This document shows, piece after piece, positions 46,455 to 56,784 of a stretch of DNA of 64,000 nt (position 1 is the first letter of the stretch; each line of letters opens with the position of its first letter). Origin of the DNA: Microbacteriaceae bacterium (GTDB lineage: Bacteria > Actinomycetota > Actinomycetes > Actinomycetales > Microbacteriaceae); contig JAIXXG010000107.1 in the NCBI GenBank assembly GCA_027490915.1, positions 1 to 64,000 of the forward strand, given 5' to 3'. Below the pieces are notes generated by a model, which saw only the letters and a program-made list of their open reading frames with translations, was not told the origin of the DNA and searched no databases. Both the position numbers and the translations under genes were made by a program.

Positions 46455-47377
46455 GCACCGCCGCCCCACCGCCCCATGCCGGTCTGTCATCGGCTGGTCT
46501 GCCATCGGCCGGTCTGCCATCGGCCGGCCTTCCTCCGGTCGAGACGACGATCGCCGGGCTCCGCTCGCGACTCGACGCCGCGCGCGCCGAGGGGCGCACC
46601 ATCGCCCTCGTTCCGACCATGGGGGCGCTGCACGACGGGCACCTCGCCCTCGTCGACCACGCGGCGGAGGCGGCCGACCTCGTCATCGTCTCGGTGTTCG
46701 TCAACCCGCTGCAGTTCGGGCCGGCGGAGGACTTCGACCGCTACCCGCGCGACCTCGAGGCCGACCGCGCGGCCCTCGCCGGGCTCGGCGTCGATGCGGT
46801 GTTCGCACCCGCCGTCGATGAGATGTACCCGACCGGGCCCGTGCAGACGCGCGTCACGGCCGGGCCGGTCGGCACGATGTTCGAGGGCCGGTCGCGCCCC
46901 GGTCACTTCGACGGCATGCTGACCGTCGTGGCGAAGCTGCTGGGCATCGCCCAGCCGCACGTCGTCGTCTTCGGCGAGAAGGATGCCCAGCAGGTCTTCC
47001 TCGTGCAGCGCATGGTGCGCGACCTCGACATCCGCACCCGCGTCGACGTGGTCGAGACGGTGCGCGCCGACGACGGCCTCGCGCTGTCGAGCCGCAACAC
47101 CTTCCTCGACCCGCGGCAGCGCCGCGCCGCCCGCGCGATCCCCGACGCGCTCGAGGCCGCCCAGTCGGCCGCCGACCGCGGTATCGACGCGGTGCTCGCC
47201 GCCGCGCAGGGCGTGCTCATGGGCGCCGAGGGTGTCGAGCTCGACTACGTCGCCGTCGTGCGCCCCGACACCTTCCAGCCGGTCGATGACGACCACCGCG
47301 GCCCCGCCCGCGCCCTCATCGCCGCGCGGGTCGGGCCGACGCGGCTCATCGACACCGCGCTGCTGCACCTCGGCTGA
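46451..47377 (+). CDS. panC: Pantothenate synthetase
   Basis: It ligates pantoate and beta-alanine with ATP. The 308-residue protein has VPTMGALHDGHLALV, FVNPLQFGPAEDFDRYPR, GEKDAQQVFLVQRMV and LSSRNTFLD, all standard. Its N-terminus carries an unusual extension with SSAGLPSAGLPSAGLPP from a 15-bp tandem repeat. The gene ends the overlap chain; panB and panD are not in the window. Confidence 0.95.
   Translation: MSTAAPPPHAGLSSAGLPSAGLPSAGLPPVETTIAGLRSRLDAARAEGRTIALVPTMGALHDGHLALVDHAAEAADLVIVSVFVNPLQFGPAEDFDRYPRDLEADRAALAGLGVDAVFAPAVDEMYPTGPVQTRVTAGPVGTMFEGRSRPGHFDGMLTVVAKLLGIAQPHVVVFGEKDAQQVFLVQRMVRDLDIRTRVDVVETVRADDGLALSSRNTFLDPRQRRAARAIPDALEAAQSAADRGIDAVLAAAQGVLMGAEGVELDYVAVVRPDTFQPVDDDHRGPARALIAARVGPTRLIDTALLHLG
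46486..46533 (+). repeat. 15-bp tandem repeat in the panC N-terminus
   Basis: Three near-identical copies of GGTCTGCCATCGGCC encode SAGLP units ahead of the conserved enzyme core. Copy number could change by slippage without shifting the frame. Confidence 0.75.
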
Positions 47378-47432
47378 CGCGCCTCGGCCCTCGGGCTCGC
47401 CGGTAGGCTGAAACGCTGAACCGAGGAGCCTC

Positions 47433-48947
<1,515 letters not shown>

Positions 48948-48976
48948 CGCGTCCGCTGGTGAAGTAGGGTCGCGTC

Positions 48977-49132
48977 ATGGTCTTCAATCGGGATGACGAG
49001 CTCAAGCTGCCCGGCGACGAGAACAAGAAGCCGGCCATCAGCATGAACCGCATCGCGCTGTGGCTCGTCGTCGGCGGCATCGGCGCCTACCTGCTCATCT
49101 CGGGCCTCATCGGCATCGTCGCCAAGGGCTGA
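48977..49132 (+). CDS. Small membrane protein (51 aa)
   Basis: The frame encodes MVFNRDDELKLPGDENKKPA then a charged hinge and one transmembrane helix (IALWLVVGGIGAYLLISGLIGIVA). TAGGGT at 48965-48970 lies 6 bases before the ATG, arguing that it is expressed and leaderless. Coding bias (GC at third positions) supports it. The function is unknown. Confidence 0.7.
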   Translation: MVFNRDDELKLPGDENKKPAISMNRIALWLVVGGIGAYLLISGLIGIVAKG

Positions 49133-49266
49133 GCTTCTCTCGTCACCCCCGTACGGGGGACTGCCGCCGTCGCAGTGGCGCGCCTACCCTGGGCACACCC
49201 GTACCCCCATTCGCGCGGATGCCCACCCAGCCTCCCCGCGTCGCCCGACCCGAACGGCGACCCCCC

Positions 49267-49863
49267 ATGATGTCTCATCGACTGCGCGCAGCCGTCGCGG
49301 GAGTGCCCATCGTGCTCCTGTCGACGCTCCTGCTCGCGAGCCCGGCGCTCGCCGCCGACGCACTGCGCATCACGTCGCCGGTTGCCGGGTCGAGCGTGTC
49401 GGGCCCGCTCACGGTCGAGGGCGAGGTCGCGGCGAGCCGCCCGCTCGACGTCGACCTCAGTCTCGCGCCGCAGGTGCTCGGCGATTGCGGTGCCCCGGCC
49501 GTCACGAGCCGCGCGGCCGATGTCGACGGCGCCTTCAGCGCGAGCATCCCGACCGCGGGTCTCGCCGACGGCACCTACTGCCTGATCGCCGTCGCCGACG
49601 ACGGGCGGCTCTCGACCGTGCTCGCCGACATCACGGTCAACAACGAGATCACGCCCGGCGAGGAGGTCGACGGCTTCCAGCTGTCGACCGAGGCGCTCGG
49701 CGGCGCGGGCGGCGGAACGGGCGCCTCGGCGGCTCCGCTCGTCGCGTCTCCGCTGCTCGGCGACCTGCCGATCGTCGGCTCGGCGGTTCTCGCCCTCACC
49801 ATGGCACTCGCCGGCGTCGTGCTCGGCACCGGCCTGTGGGCCCGGCGCCGCTCGGCGGCCTGA
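49267..49863 (+). CDS. Secreted or surface protein with C-terminal membrane helix
   Basis: The 198-residue protein has a signal peptide (cleavage near ALAADA), an Ig-like beta domain (about 30-130) with two cysteine pairs, a Gly/Ala-rich linker, and a C-terminal hydrophobic helix followed by RRR. The layout resembles sortase substrates, but no LAXTG is present; LPIVG precedes the helix. It is perhaps simply membrane-anchored. A tandem ATG at 49267/49270 makes the exact start uncertain. Confidence 0.75.
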   Translation: MMSHRLRAAVAGVPIVLLSTLLLASPALAADALRITSPVAGSSVSGPLTVEGEVAASRPLDVDLSLAPQVLGDCGAPAVTSRAADVDGAFSASIPTAGLADGTYCLIAVADDGRLSTVLADITVNNEITPGEEVDGFQLSTEALGGAGGGTGASAAPLVASPLLGDLPIVGSAVLALTMALAGVVLGTGLWARRRSAA

Positions 49864-49901
49864 CCCGCCACACCCACAGCCGCGCGCCGTACCATAGGGG
49901 C

Positions 49902-50102
49902 ATGCCGGACGACTTCTGGGGCAACGCGATCTTCTCGGTGACGCCCACCATCGTCATCGGCCTGATCTTCTGGTTCGCGATGCGCGCGATCATCCGCGCC
50001 GATCGGGCCGAGCGCGAGACGCACGCGCAGGTCGAGGCTGAGGAGCGCGCCCGCATCGCGCGCCAGCACGCCGAGAAGGCCGGCGCCGACCCGCACGAGT
50101 AG
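49902..50102 (+). CDS. Small membrane protein (66 aa)
   Basis: It has one transmembrane helix (SVTPTIVIGLIFWFAMRAII) followed by a charged helix (RADRAERETHAQVEAEERARIARQHAEKAG). TACCAT stands 6 bases before ATG 49902, the leaderless pattern. Similar short proteins are common in actinobacteria without known role. Confidence 0.7.
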   Translation: MPDDFWGNAIFSVTPTIVIGLIFWFAMRAIIRADRAERETHAQVEAEERARIARQHAEKAGADPHE

Positions 50103-50160
50103 CGCGCTCCCGTCGCGCGGATCGCGCACGCCGCTTCGTCGCGCGGGGCCGGTGCGCTGG

Positions 50161-51135
50161 TCAGTCGCGCGGACGCAACCGCACGTCGGGCATGACCGGC
50201 GCGGGCAGCGCGCGGCCGTTCCAGCCCTCGACGATGCCGAATCGCCCGGTCGCCGTGCCGTGCTCGACGACCTCGGCCTGCCACTGCTCGCGGAACGCGA
50301 CGATCTCGTCGTGGTCGCGGCCGATGAAGTTCCACCACATCACGATCGGCTCGCCGAGGGGCTCGCCGCCCAGCAGCAGCGCGCGCACGGGATGCTCGCC
50401 CGCCGCGATCCGCAGCTGCGAGCGACCCGGCGGCGCGTAGCCGAGGTGGGCGACGGGAAGCTCGGTGCCCTCGAGGTGCGCGGGCCCCGCATCCACCAGC
50501 AGTCCGTGCTCGAAGGCGGGATCGACGGGCAGGTCGATCGCGGCGCCGGCCGGCAGGTCGAGCTGCGCGCCGAGCAGGGCCGTGAAAGTGCGCACGGGGC
50601 TCGACGCCGACCCGGCAAGAGCCCCCACGAAGACGCGCAGCGTCGCCGGGCCGAGCGCGATCGGCGCGGGCGCGGCGTGCTCGAAGAACGGCGCGGTGTG
50701 GCGGTCGCGGTCGGGCAGCGCCACCCACAGCTGGGCGCCGTGCAGCCGGCGGGTCAGCGGCGTCGACACCTCCGAGTGCTGAATGCCGCGGCCCGCCGTC
50801 ATGAGGTTGACCTCGCCGGGGCGCACCAGTTGGTGCGCGCCCGTCGAATCACGGTGCTCGACCTCGCCCTCGAACAGCCACGTCACCGTCTGCAGGCCGG
50901 TATGCGGATGCGGCGGCACCGTCATGCCGCCCGTCTCGGCGACGTCGTCGGGCCCGTAGTGATCGACGAAGCACCAGGCGCCGATCAGGCTGCGCGCTCG
51001 CTGCGGCAGGGTGCGACGCACGGTCATCGCGCGCGGCCCGCCGAGCGGCACCTCCCGCGGTTCAAGCACCTGGATGCCCGCATCCGGCTGCCCGTCGCAG
51101 ACGAGCTCGGCGGGCTCGGCCTCGAGGTTGCTCAT
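50161..51135 (-). CDS. Pirin family protein
   Basis: The 324-residue bicupin protein has the pirin N-terminal signature RSLIGAWCFVDHYGPDD with HPHTGLQTVTWLFEGEVEHRDSTG and GEVNLMTAGRGIQHSE, which provide the metal ligands. Some bacterial pirins have quercetinase or regulatory activity. TAGGGT ends 6 bases before ATG 51135. It is divergent from clpC. Confidence 0.92.
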   Translation of the reverse strand: MSNLEAEPAELVCDGQPDAGIQVLEPREVPLGGPRAMTVRRTLPQRARSLIGAWCFVDHYGPDDVAETGGMTVPPHPHTGLQTVTWLFEGEVEHRDSTGAHQLVRPGEVNLMTAGRGIQHSEVSTPLTRRLHGAQLWVALPDRDRHTAPFFEHAAPAPIALGPATLRVFVGALAGSASSPVRTFTALLGAQLDLPAGAAIDLPVDPAFEHGLLVDAGPAHLEGTELPVAHLGYAPPGRSQLRIAAGEHPVRALLLGGEPLGEPIVMWWNFIGRDHDEIVAFREQWQAEVVEHGTATGRFGIVEGWNGRALPAPVMPDVRLRPRD

Positions 51136-51172
51136 GCCGCCACCCTACGTCGCGGCCCCGCCACAAACCCTC

Positions 51173-51187
51173 ACGCCTACGGCGAAC
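51173..51187. promoter_or_regulatory. ClgR-type operator upstream of clpC
   Basis: ACGCCTACGGCGAAC fits the core of the ClgR consensus known from corynebacteria and streptomycetes (CGC-Y-N-A-N-R-GCG with flanking A/T). It lies about 90 bases before the clpC start. ClgR activates clp genes in those organisms; no clgR gene is in the window. Confidence 0.55.
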
Positions 51188-51273
51188 ACGGGCAGTTCTG
51201 CGGGGGTGCCCTGGTTACCCTCGATACAGCGGCTCCGCATCCTGTCGACGGCGTCGCGTGAGGAGAGTGCGAG

Positions 51274-53784
51274 ATGTTCGAACGGTTCACCGACCGGGCC
51301 CGTCGTGTGGTGGTGCTGGCGCAAGAAGAAGCCAAGATGCTCAACCACAACTACATCGGGACCGAGCACATCCTCCTGGGCCTCATCCACGAGGGCGAGG
51401 GCGTCGCCGCGAAGGCGCTCGAGTCGCTCAACATCTCGCTCGACGCCGTGCGCGAGCAGGTGCAGGACATCATCGGCCAGGGGCAGCAGCAGCCGACCGG
51501 GCACATCCCGTTCACGCCGCGCGCCAAGAAGGTGCTCGAGCTGTCGCTGCGCGAGGCCCTGCAGCTCGGCCACAACTACATCGGCACCGAGCACATCCTG
51601 CTCGGCCTCATCCGCGAGGGCGAGGGCGTCGCCGCCCAGGTGCTCGTCAAGCTCGGCGCCGACCTCAACCGGGTGCGCCAGCAGGTCATCCAGCTGCTCT
51701 CGGGCTACCAGGGCAAAGAGGCAGTGGCCGTCGGCGGGAACGACGCGACCCCCGACAAGGGAAGCCAGATCCTCGACCAGTTCGGTCGCAACCTCACGCA
51801 GGCGGCCCGCGACGGCAAGCTCGACCCGGTCATCGGCCGCGAGAAGGAGATGGAGCGGGTCATGCAGATCCTCTCCCGTCGCTCCAAGAACAACCCGGTT
51901 CTCATCGGTGAGCCGGGCGTCGGCAAGACCGCCGTCGTCGAGGGGCTCGCGCAGGCGATCGTCAAGGGCGAGGTGCCCGAGACGCTCAAGGACAAGCAGC
52001 TGTACTCGCTCGACCTCGGCTCGCTCATCGCCGGAAGCCGTTACCGCGGTGACTTCGAGGAGCGCCTGAAGAAGGTGACGAAGGAGATCCGCACGCGCGG
52101 CGACATCATCGTCTTCATCGACGAGATCCACACGCTCGTGGGTGCGGGTGCTGCGGAGGGCGCGATCGATGCGGCGAGCATCCTGAAGCCCCTGCTGGCG
52201 CGCGGCGAGCTGCAGACCATCGGGGCGACGACCCTCGACGAGTACCGCAAGCACTTCGAGAAGGATGCCGCTCTCGAGCGCCGCTTCCAGCCGGTGATGG
52301 TCAACGAGCCGGCGCTGCCGCACGCGATCAACATCCTCAAGGGGCTGCGCGACAAGTACGAGGCCTTCCACAAGGTGTCGATCACCGACGGCGCGATCGT
52401 CGCCGCGGTCAACCTCGCCGATCGCTACGTGCAAGACCGCTTCCTGCCCGATAAGGCCATCGACCTCATCGACGAGGCCGGCGCTCGCCTGCGCCTGTCG
52501 ATCCTGTCGTCGCCGCCCGAGCTGCGCGAGTTCGACGAGAAGATCGCGGCCGTGCGCGCCGACAAGGAGCTGGCGATCGAGAACCAGGACTTCGAGAAGG
52601 CCGCCGCGCTGCGCGACGACGAGAAGAAGCTGCTCGGTGAGCGGCTGCGTCTCGAGAAGCAGTGGCGCGCGGGCGAGGTCGCCGCGAGCGGCGTCGTCGA
52701 CGAGGGCGTCATCGCCGAGGTGCTGGCGCAGGCCACGGGCATCCCCGTCTTCAAGTTGACAGAGGAGGAGTCGAGCCGCCTCATCTTCATGGAGAAGGCC
52801 CTGCACCAGCGGGTCATCGGCCAGGAGGAGGCGATCTCGGTGCTCGCCAAGACGATCCGCCGCACGCGCGCGGGTCTGAAAGACCCGAAGCGCCCCTCGG
52901 GCTCGTTCATCTTCGCCGGCCCCACGGGTGTCGGAAAGACCGAGCTCGCCAAGGCGCTCGCCGAGTTCCTGTTCGACGACGAGGGTGCGCTCATCGCGCT
53001 CGACATGTCGGAGTACGGCGAGAAGCACACCGTCTCGCGCCTGTTCGGTGCCCCTCCCGGCTTCGTCGGCTTCGAGGAGGGCGGCCAGCTGACCGAGAAG
53101 GTGCGGCGCAAGCCGTTCTCGGTGGTGCTCTTCGACGAGATCGAGAAGGCGCACCCCGACATCTTCAACTCGCTGCTGCAGGTGCTCGAAGAGGGTCGCC
53201 TGACCGACGGTCAGGGTCGCGTCGTCGACTTCAAGAACACGGTCATCATCATGACGACCAACCTCGGCACGAAGGACATCACGGGCGGCCCGGTCGGCTT
53301 CACGATCGAGGGCAACCAGGCGGCGACCTACCAGGCGATGCGCGCAAAGGTCGTGGAGGAGCTGAAGAAGCACTTCAAGCCCGAGTTCCTCAACCGTGTC
53401 GACGAGACGATCGTGTTCCCGCAGCTGACGCAGGACGAGCTGCTGCAGATCGTCGACCTGTTCGTGAAGCGCCTGCGCGAGCGCCTGCTCGACCGCGACA
53501 TGACGATCGAGGTCTCGCAGGCCGCGAAGGAGCAGCTCATCAAGGTGGGCTGGGACCCGACGCTCGGTGCCCGACCCCTGCGCCGCGCGGTGCAGCACGA
53601 GATCGAAGACGCGCTCAGCGAGCGCATCCTGCACGGCGACCTCGACGCGGGCGACCACATCGCGGTCGACTTCGTCGACGGGGCGTTCACCTTCGCGACC
53701 ACGAAGCGCGAGCTCGCGGCCGTCGAGGCCGGGGCCTCGGCCGCGTCGGCCGCTGACGCCGGCGAGCTGCCGCCGCTCGACTAG
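51274..53784 (+). CDS. clpC: ATP-dependent Clp protease ATP-binding subunit ClpC
   Basis: This AAA+ unfoldase feeds substrates to ClpP. The 836-residue protein has two N-terminal Clp repeats ([25 protein letters not shown] and [25 protein letters not shown]) and Walker A sites GEPGVGKT at 212-219 and GPTGVGKT near 549-556. A UVR-type middle segment lies near 429-453, and the ClpP-docking VGF is near 672. Length is typical. A ClgR-type site upstream and a strong terminator downstream make it a single-gene unit. Confidence 0.97.
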   Translation: MFERFTDRARRVVVLAQEEAKMLNHNYIGTEHILLGLIHEGEGVAAKALESLNISLDAVREQVQDIIGQGQQQPTGHIPFTPRAKKVLELSLREALQLGHNYIGTEHILLGLIREGEGVAAQVLVKLGADLNRVRQQVIQLLSGYQGKEAVAVGGNDATPDKGSQILDQFGRNLTQAARDGKLDPVIGREKEMERVMQILSRRSKNNPVLIGEPGVGKTAVVEGLAQAIVKGEVPETLKDKQLYSLDLGSLIAGSRYRGDFEERLKKVTKEIRTRGDIIVFIDEIHTLVGAGAAEGAIDAASILKPLLARGELQTIGATTLDEYRKHFEKDAALERRFQPVMVNEPALPHAINILKGLRDKYEAFHKVSITDGAIVAAVNLADRYVQDRFLPDKAIDLIDEAGARLRLSILSSPPELREFDEKIAAVRADKELAIENQDFEKAAALRDDEKKLLGERLRLEKQWRAGEVAASGVVDEGVIAEVLAQATGIPVFKLTEEESSRLIFMEKALHQRVIGQEEAISVLAKTIRRTRAGLKDPKRPSGSFIFAGPTGVGKTELAKALAEFLFDDEGALIALDMSEYGEKHTVSRLFGAPPGFVGFEEGGQLTEKVRRKPFSVVLFDEIEKAHPDIFNSLLQVLEEGRLTDGQGRVVDFKNTVIIMTTNLGTKDITGGPVGFTIEGNQAATYQAMRAKVVEELKKHFKPEFLNRVDETIVFPQLTQDELLQIVDLFVKRLRERLLDRDMTIEVSQAAKEQLIKVGWDPTLGARPLRRAVQHEIEDALSERILHGDLDAGDHIAVDFVDGAFTFATTKRELAAVEAGASAASAADAGELPPLD

Positions 53785-53799
53785 GCAGGTACGCAGGCA

Positions 53800-53833
53800 C
53801 GCGGCGGGCATCCTTCACCGGATGCCCGCCGCG
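53800..53833 (+). terminator. clpC terminator
   Basis: CGCGGCGGGCATCC at 53800-53813 is perfectly complemented at 53820-53833 around TTCACC, 15 bases after the clpC stop. Confidence 0.85.
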
Positions 53834-53856
53834 TCGTCGTTGCGCCCGGTCGCGCG

Positions 53857-53945
53857 TGTCACACATCACGGACTTCCAGGCTGTAGAGGGCGTTGCTTGC
53901 GCATGAAGCGCGGGATGCGGGGCCGGAGTTCCGTGATTCGTGACA
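53857..53945. repeat. Long imperfect inverted repeat downstream of clpC
   Basis: Arms 53857-53877 and 53925-53945 pair at 17 of 21 positions with a 47-base loop. The right arm overlaps the promoter of the next gene. It is the largest of the intergenic dyads in this window. Confidence 0.65.
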
Positions 53946-53973
53946 GGCAGCGCGACTCTAGGCTGGCGACGTG
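53907..53973 (+). repeat. Promoter direct repeat, copy 1
   Basis: These 67 bases match 54881-54947 at roughly 58 positions. They contain a candidate promoter (TTCGTG about 16 bases before TAGGCT at 53959-53964) and end on a GTG. This copy drives the DUF2207-C gene region. Confidence 0.8.
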
Positions 53974-54000
53974 ATGAACGACCGCGGCGGCGCCTCGTGA
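53971..54000 (+). CDS. Possible 9-aa leader ORF before the DUF2207-C gene
   Basis: The GTG that corresponds to the next gene's start in the second repeat copy here opens MMNDRGGAS and stops at 54000. The stop overlaps the DUF2207-C GTG start by 4 bases (GTGA). TAGGCT ends 6 bases before it. It may be a leaderless upstream ORF that couples translation, or a by-product of the duplication. Confidence 0.35.
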   Translation: MMNDRGGAS

Positions 54001-54881
54001 ACCCTGTCATCGTGCAGTACCGACCGCCGGAGGGCTTGAGCGTCGTCGAAGCGGCCGAGCTCCTTCAGCAGAACAGCCGCGCTGTCGTCGCGCAGCTCAT
54101 CGACTTCGCGGCACGAAAGGTGGTCGTCGTCGTGCCCGGGCCCAAGCGCCGGAGCTTCCGCATCGTGCGCACCGATCGGCCCGTCGAGAACGTCGCCGAG
54201 TCACTGATCCTCCGTGCCGTCTTCGGCGAAGCCGACCGCCCGGGCGCCTCCGTCACACTGACCCGTCACCGCAATGCGGGCCTGAGCGCTCGACTCGCCG
54301 ACGCGCATCGAGAGATCGTGGCGGCGATGTTGCAGCGAGGGCTCGTCGTTCGACGCCCGTGGGCCCTTCGGCTCGTGCAGTTCTGGGATCCCCGTCCGGT
54401 TGCGCCGACGCCGCAGGCGGAGCCGCTCCGCGTGCACCTGGAGGGCCTGCGCCGCTACATCACTCTCGCCGAGGCCGACCGCATGCGCCTGCTGCTGGGC
54501 CCCGACTCGGCGATCGAGCGGCCGACGGTGGACGGGGAATCGGTGCTGGTCATCCACGAACGTCTGCTGGGCTACGCCGTGCTCTTCGGGCTTCAGAAGG
54601 AGTGGGTGGCCCGCATCGTCGCCGACTACCGGCGCGAGCTCGATGAAGGTGCCCCCGCCGGTCTCGATACATCGGTGTGGGTCGACGCGGCCGTGTGGGA
54701 GGCGGTGTCGATCAGTGCCGATATCGCGACGGCGGCGCTCGACCTTTCAGCGTTCGAGCTGGGCGACTCGGGGGTCGAGGCCACGGGCGCCGCCCTCGAG
54801 GCCACGGCGTCCGCGCTCGAGACCGCTGTCGGCTCGGTCGACGTCCTCGACGGCCTCGGGTCGTTCCTCGGCGGCATCTGA
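53997..54881 (+). CDS. DUF2207 C-terminal domain protein lacking the membrane part
   Basis: The 294-residue protein begins VNPVIVQYRPPEGLSVVEAAELLQQNSRAVVAQLIDFAARKVVVV and later has HLEGLRRYITLAEADRMRLLLGPD and LLGYAVLFGLQKEWVARI. These match the cytoplasmic C-terminal region of DUF2207 membrane proteins, but the usual N-terminal beta domain and transmembrane helices are absent. The tail is Ala/Glu/Ser-rich. GTG 53997 is the best start. The gene sits between two 67-bp direct repeats, and its TGA ends on the first base of the second repeat. Confidence 0.75.
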   Translation: MNPVIVQYRPPEGLSVVEAAELLQQNSRAVVAQLIDFAARKVVVVVPGPKRRSFRIVRTDRPVENVAESLILRAVFGEADRPGASVTLTRHRNAGLSARLADAHREIVAAMLQRGLVVRRPWALRLVQFWDPRPVAPTPQAEPLRVHLEGLRRYITLAEADRMRLLLGPDSAIERPTVDGESVLVIHERLLGYAVLFGLQKEWVARIVADYRRELDEGAPAGLDTSVWVDAAVWEAVSISADIATAALDLSAFELGDSGVEATGAALEATASALETAVGSVDVLDGLGSFLGGI

Positions 54882-54947
54882 GCGCGGGATGCGGAGCCGG
54901 GGTGCGGTGATTCGTGCCAGCCAGCGCGGCTCTAGGCTGGCGGGGTG
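54881..54947 (+). repeat. Promoter direct repeat, copy 2
   Basis: This is the second copy of the 67-bp repeat. It carries TTCGTG, a 16-base gap and TAGGCT at 54933-54938, and its final GTG (54945) is the start of the ArgA-like acetyltransferase gene, 6 bases after the -10. Confidence 0.8.
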
Positions 54948-55460
54948 AGCAGCAGGGCCTTCCACGTGCGACCGGCGCGCACGACCGATGTGCGCGCCAT
55001 CAAGCGCCTGGTCGAGCCGCTCGTGCAGCAGCGCATCCTGCTCGGCAAAGAGCTCGTCGTGTTCTTCGAGTCGCTGCAGGAGTTCCGCGTGGCCGTCGAC
55101 GACGCCACCGGTGACGTGATCGGGTGCGGGGCCCTGCACGTGATCTGGGAGGACCTCGGCGAGGTGCGCACGCTCGCCGTCTCCGACCCGTGGCGCGGGG
55201 CCGGCGTCGGGCACGCCCTGCTCGAGAGCCTGGAGGCCGAGGCGCGGGTGCTCGGCCTGAAGCGCCTGTTCTGCCTGACCTTCGAGGTCGACTTCTTCAC
55301 CCGGCACGGCTTCGAGCCGACGGGCGAGCAGCTGCTCGTCGACCCCGAGGTCTACGCCGAGCTCGTGCGCTCGCCCGATGAGGGCATCGCCGAGTTCCTC
55401 GACCTCTCGCGCGTCAAGCCGAACACCCTCGGCAATACGCGCATGCTCAAGACGCTGTAG
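54945..55460 (+). CDS. Amino-acid N-acetyltransferase, Rv2747-type (ArgA-like)
   Basis: The 171-residue GNAT has ARTTDVRAIKRLVEPLVQQRILLGKELVVFFESLQEFRVA, CGALHVIWEDLGEVRTLAV and the closing DLSRVKPNTLGNTRML. It closely resembles mycobacterial Rv2747, which acetylates glutamate or glutamine at the first step of arginine synthesis. No arg gene is nearby. The mRNA is probably leaderless from the copy-2 promoter. Confidence 0.9.
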   Translation: MSSRAFHVRPARTTDVRAIKRLVEPLVQQRILLGKELVVFFESLQEFRVAVDDATGDVIGCGALHVIWEDLGEVRTLAVSDPWRGAGVGHALLESLEAEARVLGLKRLFCLTFEVDFFTRHGFEPTGEQLLVDPEVYAELVRSPDEGIAEFLDLSRVKPNTLGNTRMLKTL

Positions 55461-55563
55461 CCGCGCCGCGCGGGTGCCGGCCCGCCTTGGCGGCACCTGC
55501 GAAGGCAGCCACACGCCGGGGGAGCATCCGGCCACCGCACTGCGGCGGGCCTACCCTGGCCGC

Positions 55564-56181
55564 ATGTCGACGATCCGCAACCCTGTCGGACCGCTGCCGC
55601 CGGAGGTCTACTGGCGTCGTCGCCTCGTCGTTGGCCTCGGCGTGCTGGCCGTGATCGTCATCATCGTGCTCATCATCGTTCGGCCCGGAACGGGCGAGCC
55701 CGCCGAGCAGCCGACCCCCGACCCGCAGTCGAGCGAGACGGCCGAGCCGGGTGAGGGCGACGGCGCGAGCGGCGAGGTCGCCGCGTGCACGGCCGACCAG
55801 GTCGAGGTGACCCCCGTGACCGACGCGGCCTCGTACACCGCCGACCAGCAGCCTCTGCTGTCGCTCACGCTGCTCAACACCGGCTCCGACCCGTGCACGA
55901 TCGAGGCCGGCAGCGATGTGCAGAGCTACGTCATCACCTCGGGCAGCGACCGCATCTGGGCATCGACCGACTGCCAGGAGCCGGGAGTGCCCGCCGTCGT
56001 CACCCTCGAGCCCGGCGAGCCCCTGTCGACCACCCCGTTCGCCTGGAGCCGCACCCGCTCGACCCCCGACGACTGCGGCAGCGAGCGCCCGCCGGTGACC
56101 GCGGGCGGCGCGACCTATCGCCTCAGTGTGAGCGTCGGCGAGTTCGCCAGCGCGGGCGATCGCCCGTTCATCCTCAACTAG
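55564..56181 (+). CDS. Membrane-anchored extracytoplasmic protein, unknown function
   Basis: The 205-residue protein has one N-terminal transmembrane helix (about 20-42), a Pro/Glu/Asp-rich linker and a beta-rich outer domain (about 75-205) with four cysteines (AACTAD, DPCTI, STDCQE, DDCGS). The domain resembles DUF4232-like folds of actinobacterial lipoproteins, but this is not certain. TACCCT lies 6 bases before ATG 55564. It is followed closely by another leaderless-type gene. Confidence 0.72.
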   Translation: MSTIRNPVGPLPPEVYWRRRLVVGLGVLAVIVIIVLIIVRPGTGEPAEQPTPDPQSSETAEPGEGDGASGEVAACTADQVEVTPVTDAASYTADQQPLLSLTLLNTGSDPCTIEAGSDVQSYVITSGSDRIWASTDCQEPGVPAVVTLEPGEPLSTTPFAWSRTRSTPDDCGSERPPVTAGGATYRLSVSVGEFASAGDRPFILN

Positions 56182-56211
56182 TGCTCGCCGCGCCCCGCTA
56201 GCCTGGTCGGG

Positions 56212-56667
56212 ATGCCCAAGCGACGCACTCCGAAACGCCCGGTCCGCCCGACGCGGGGGAAGGCCCTGCCCGGCGCGGGTCTGCCCGCCTCGACTCTGCC
56301 GCCCGACCAGCGTCTGGGGGCTGCCCTCGAACGGCAGGATGCCGCCGCCGTCGCCTTCGCCCTGCGCAACGACCACGTGATCGTGCCGCTGCTGCCGGTG
56401 GAGGGGCCGCCGCAGGTGCGGGTGTTCCGCCGCGGCGAGGCCGACAAGTACATGCTGCTGCTCTTCTCGGCTCCCCAGCACTACGCCGCGATGACCCCGC
56501 AAGAGCCGGAGCATCGCGTGCTCGCTTACGACGGCGCGACGCTCCGCGACTTCCTCGAGCAGAACATCGGCGTGCTCGAGGCCGTGTGGTTCGACGTCGC
56601 CGGCCCGCACGCGATGCAGGCCGAGCCGCAGGATGTGCTCGACGCGCTGCGGTTGCCGCGCGACTGA
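56212..56667 (+). CDS. Hypothetical protein, SseB-like
   Basis: The 151-residue soluble protein has a basic, Pro/Arg-rich head (KRRTPKRPVRPTRGK) and a compact domain with DHVIVPLLPVEGPPQVRVFRRGEADKYMLLLFSAPQHYAAM. That pattern is reminiscent of SseB N-terminal domains. The function is unknown. TAGCCT stands 7 bases before ATG 56212. Confidence 0.65.
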   Translation: MPKRRTPKRPVRPTRGKALPGAGLPASTLPPDQRLGAALERQDAAAVAFALRNDHVIVPLLPVEGPPQVRVFRRGEADKYMLLLFSAPQHYAAMTPQEPEHRVLAYDGATLRDFLEQNIGVLEAVWFDVAGPHAMQAEPQDVLDALRLPRD

Positions 56668-56784
56668 GCCACATGTGAGATCGCCGATGTTCGCATTGCG
56701 ACTATCGCTCGATAGAGCATGGATTGCGCAACCGCCTGACGCGTACACTTCCCTGAGACCCGTTCACAAAAAACCGAGGATCTC

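Noticed and set aside
54881-54947. Insertion-sequence ends flanking the DUF2207-C gene
   Set aside because: The two copies are direct, not inverted, contain a promoter, and there is no transposase between them.
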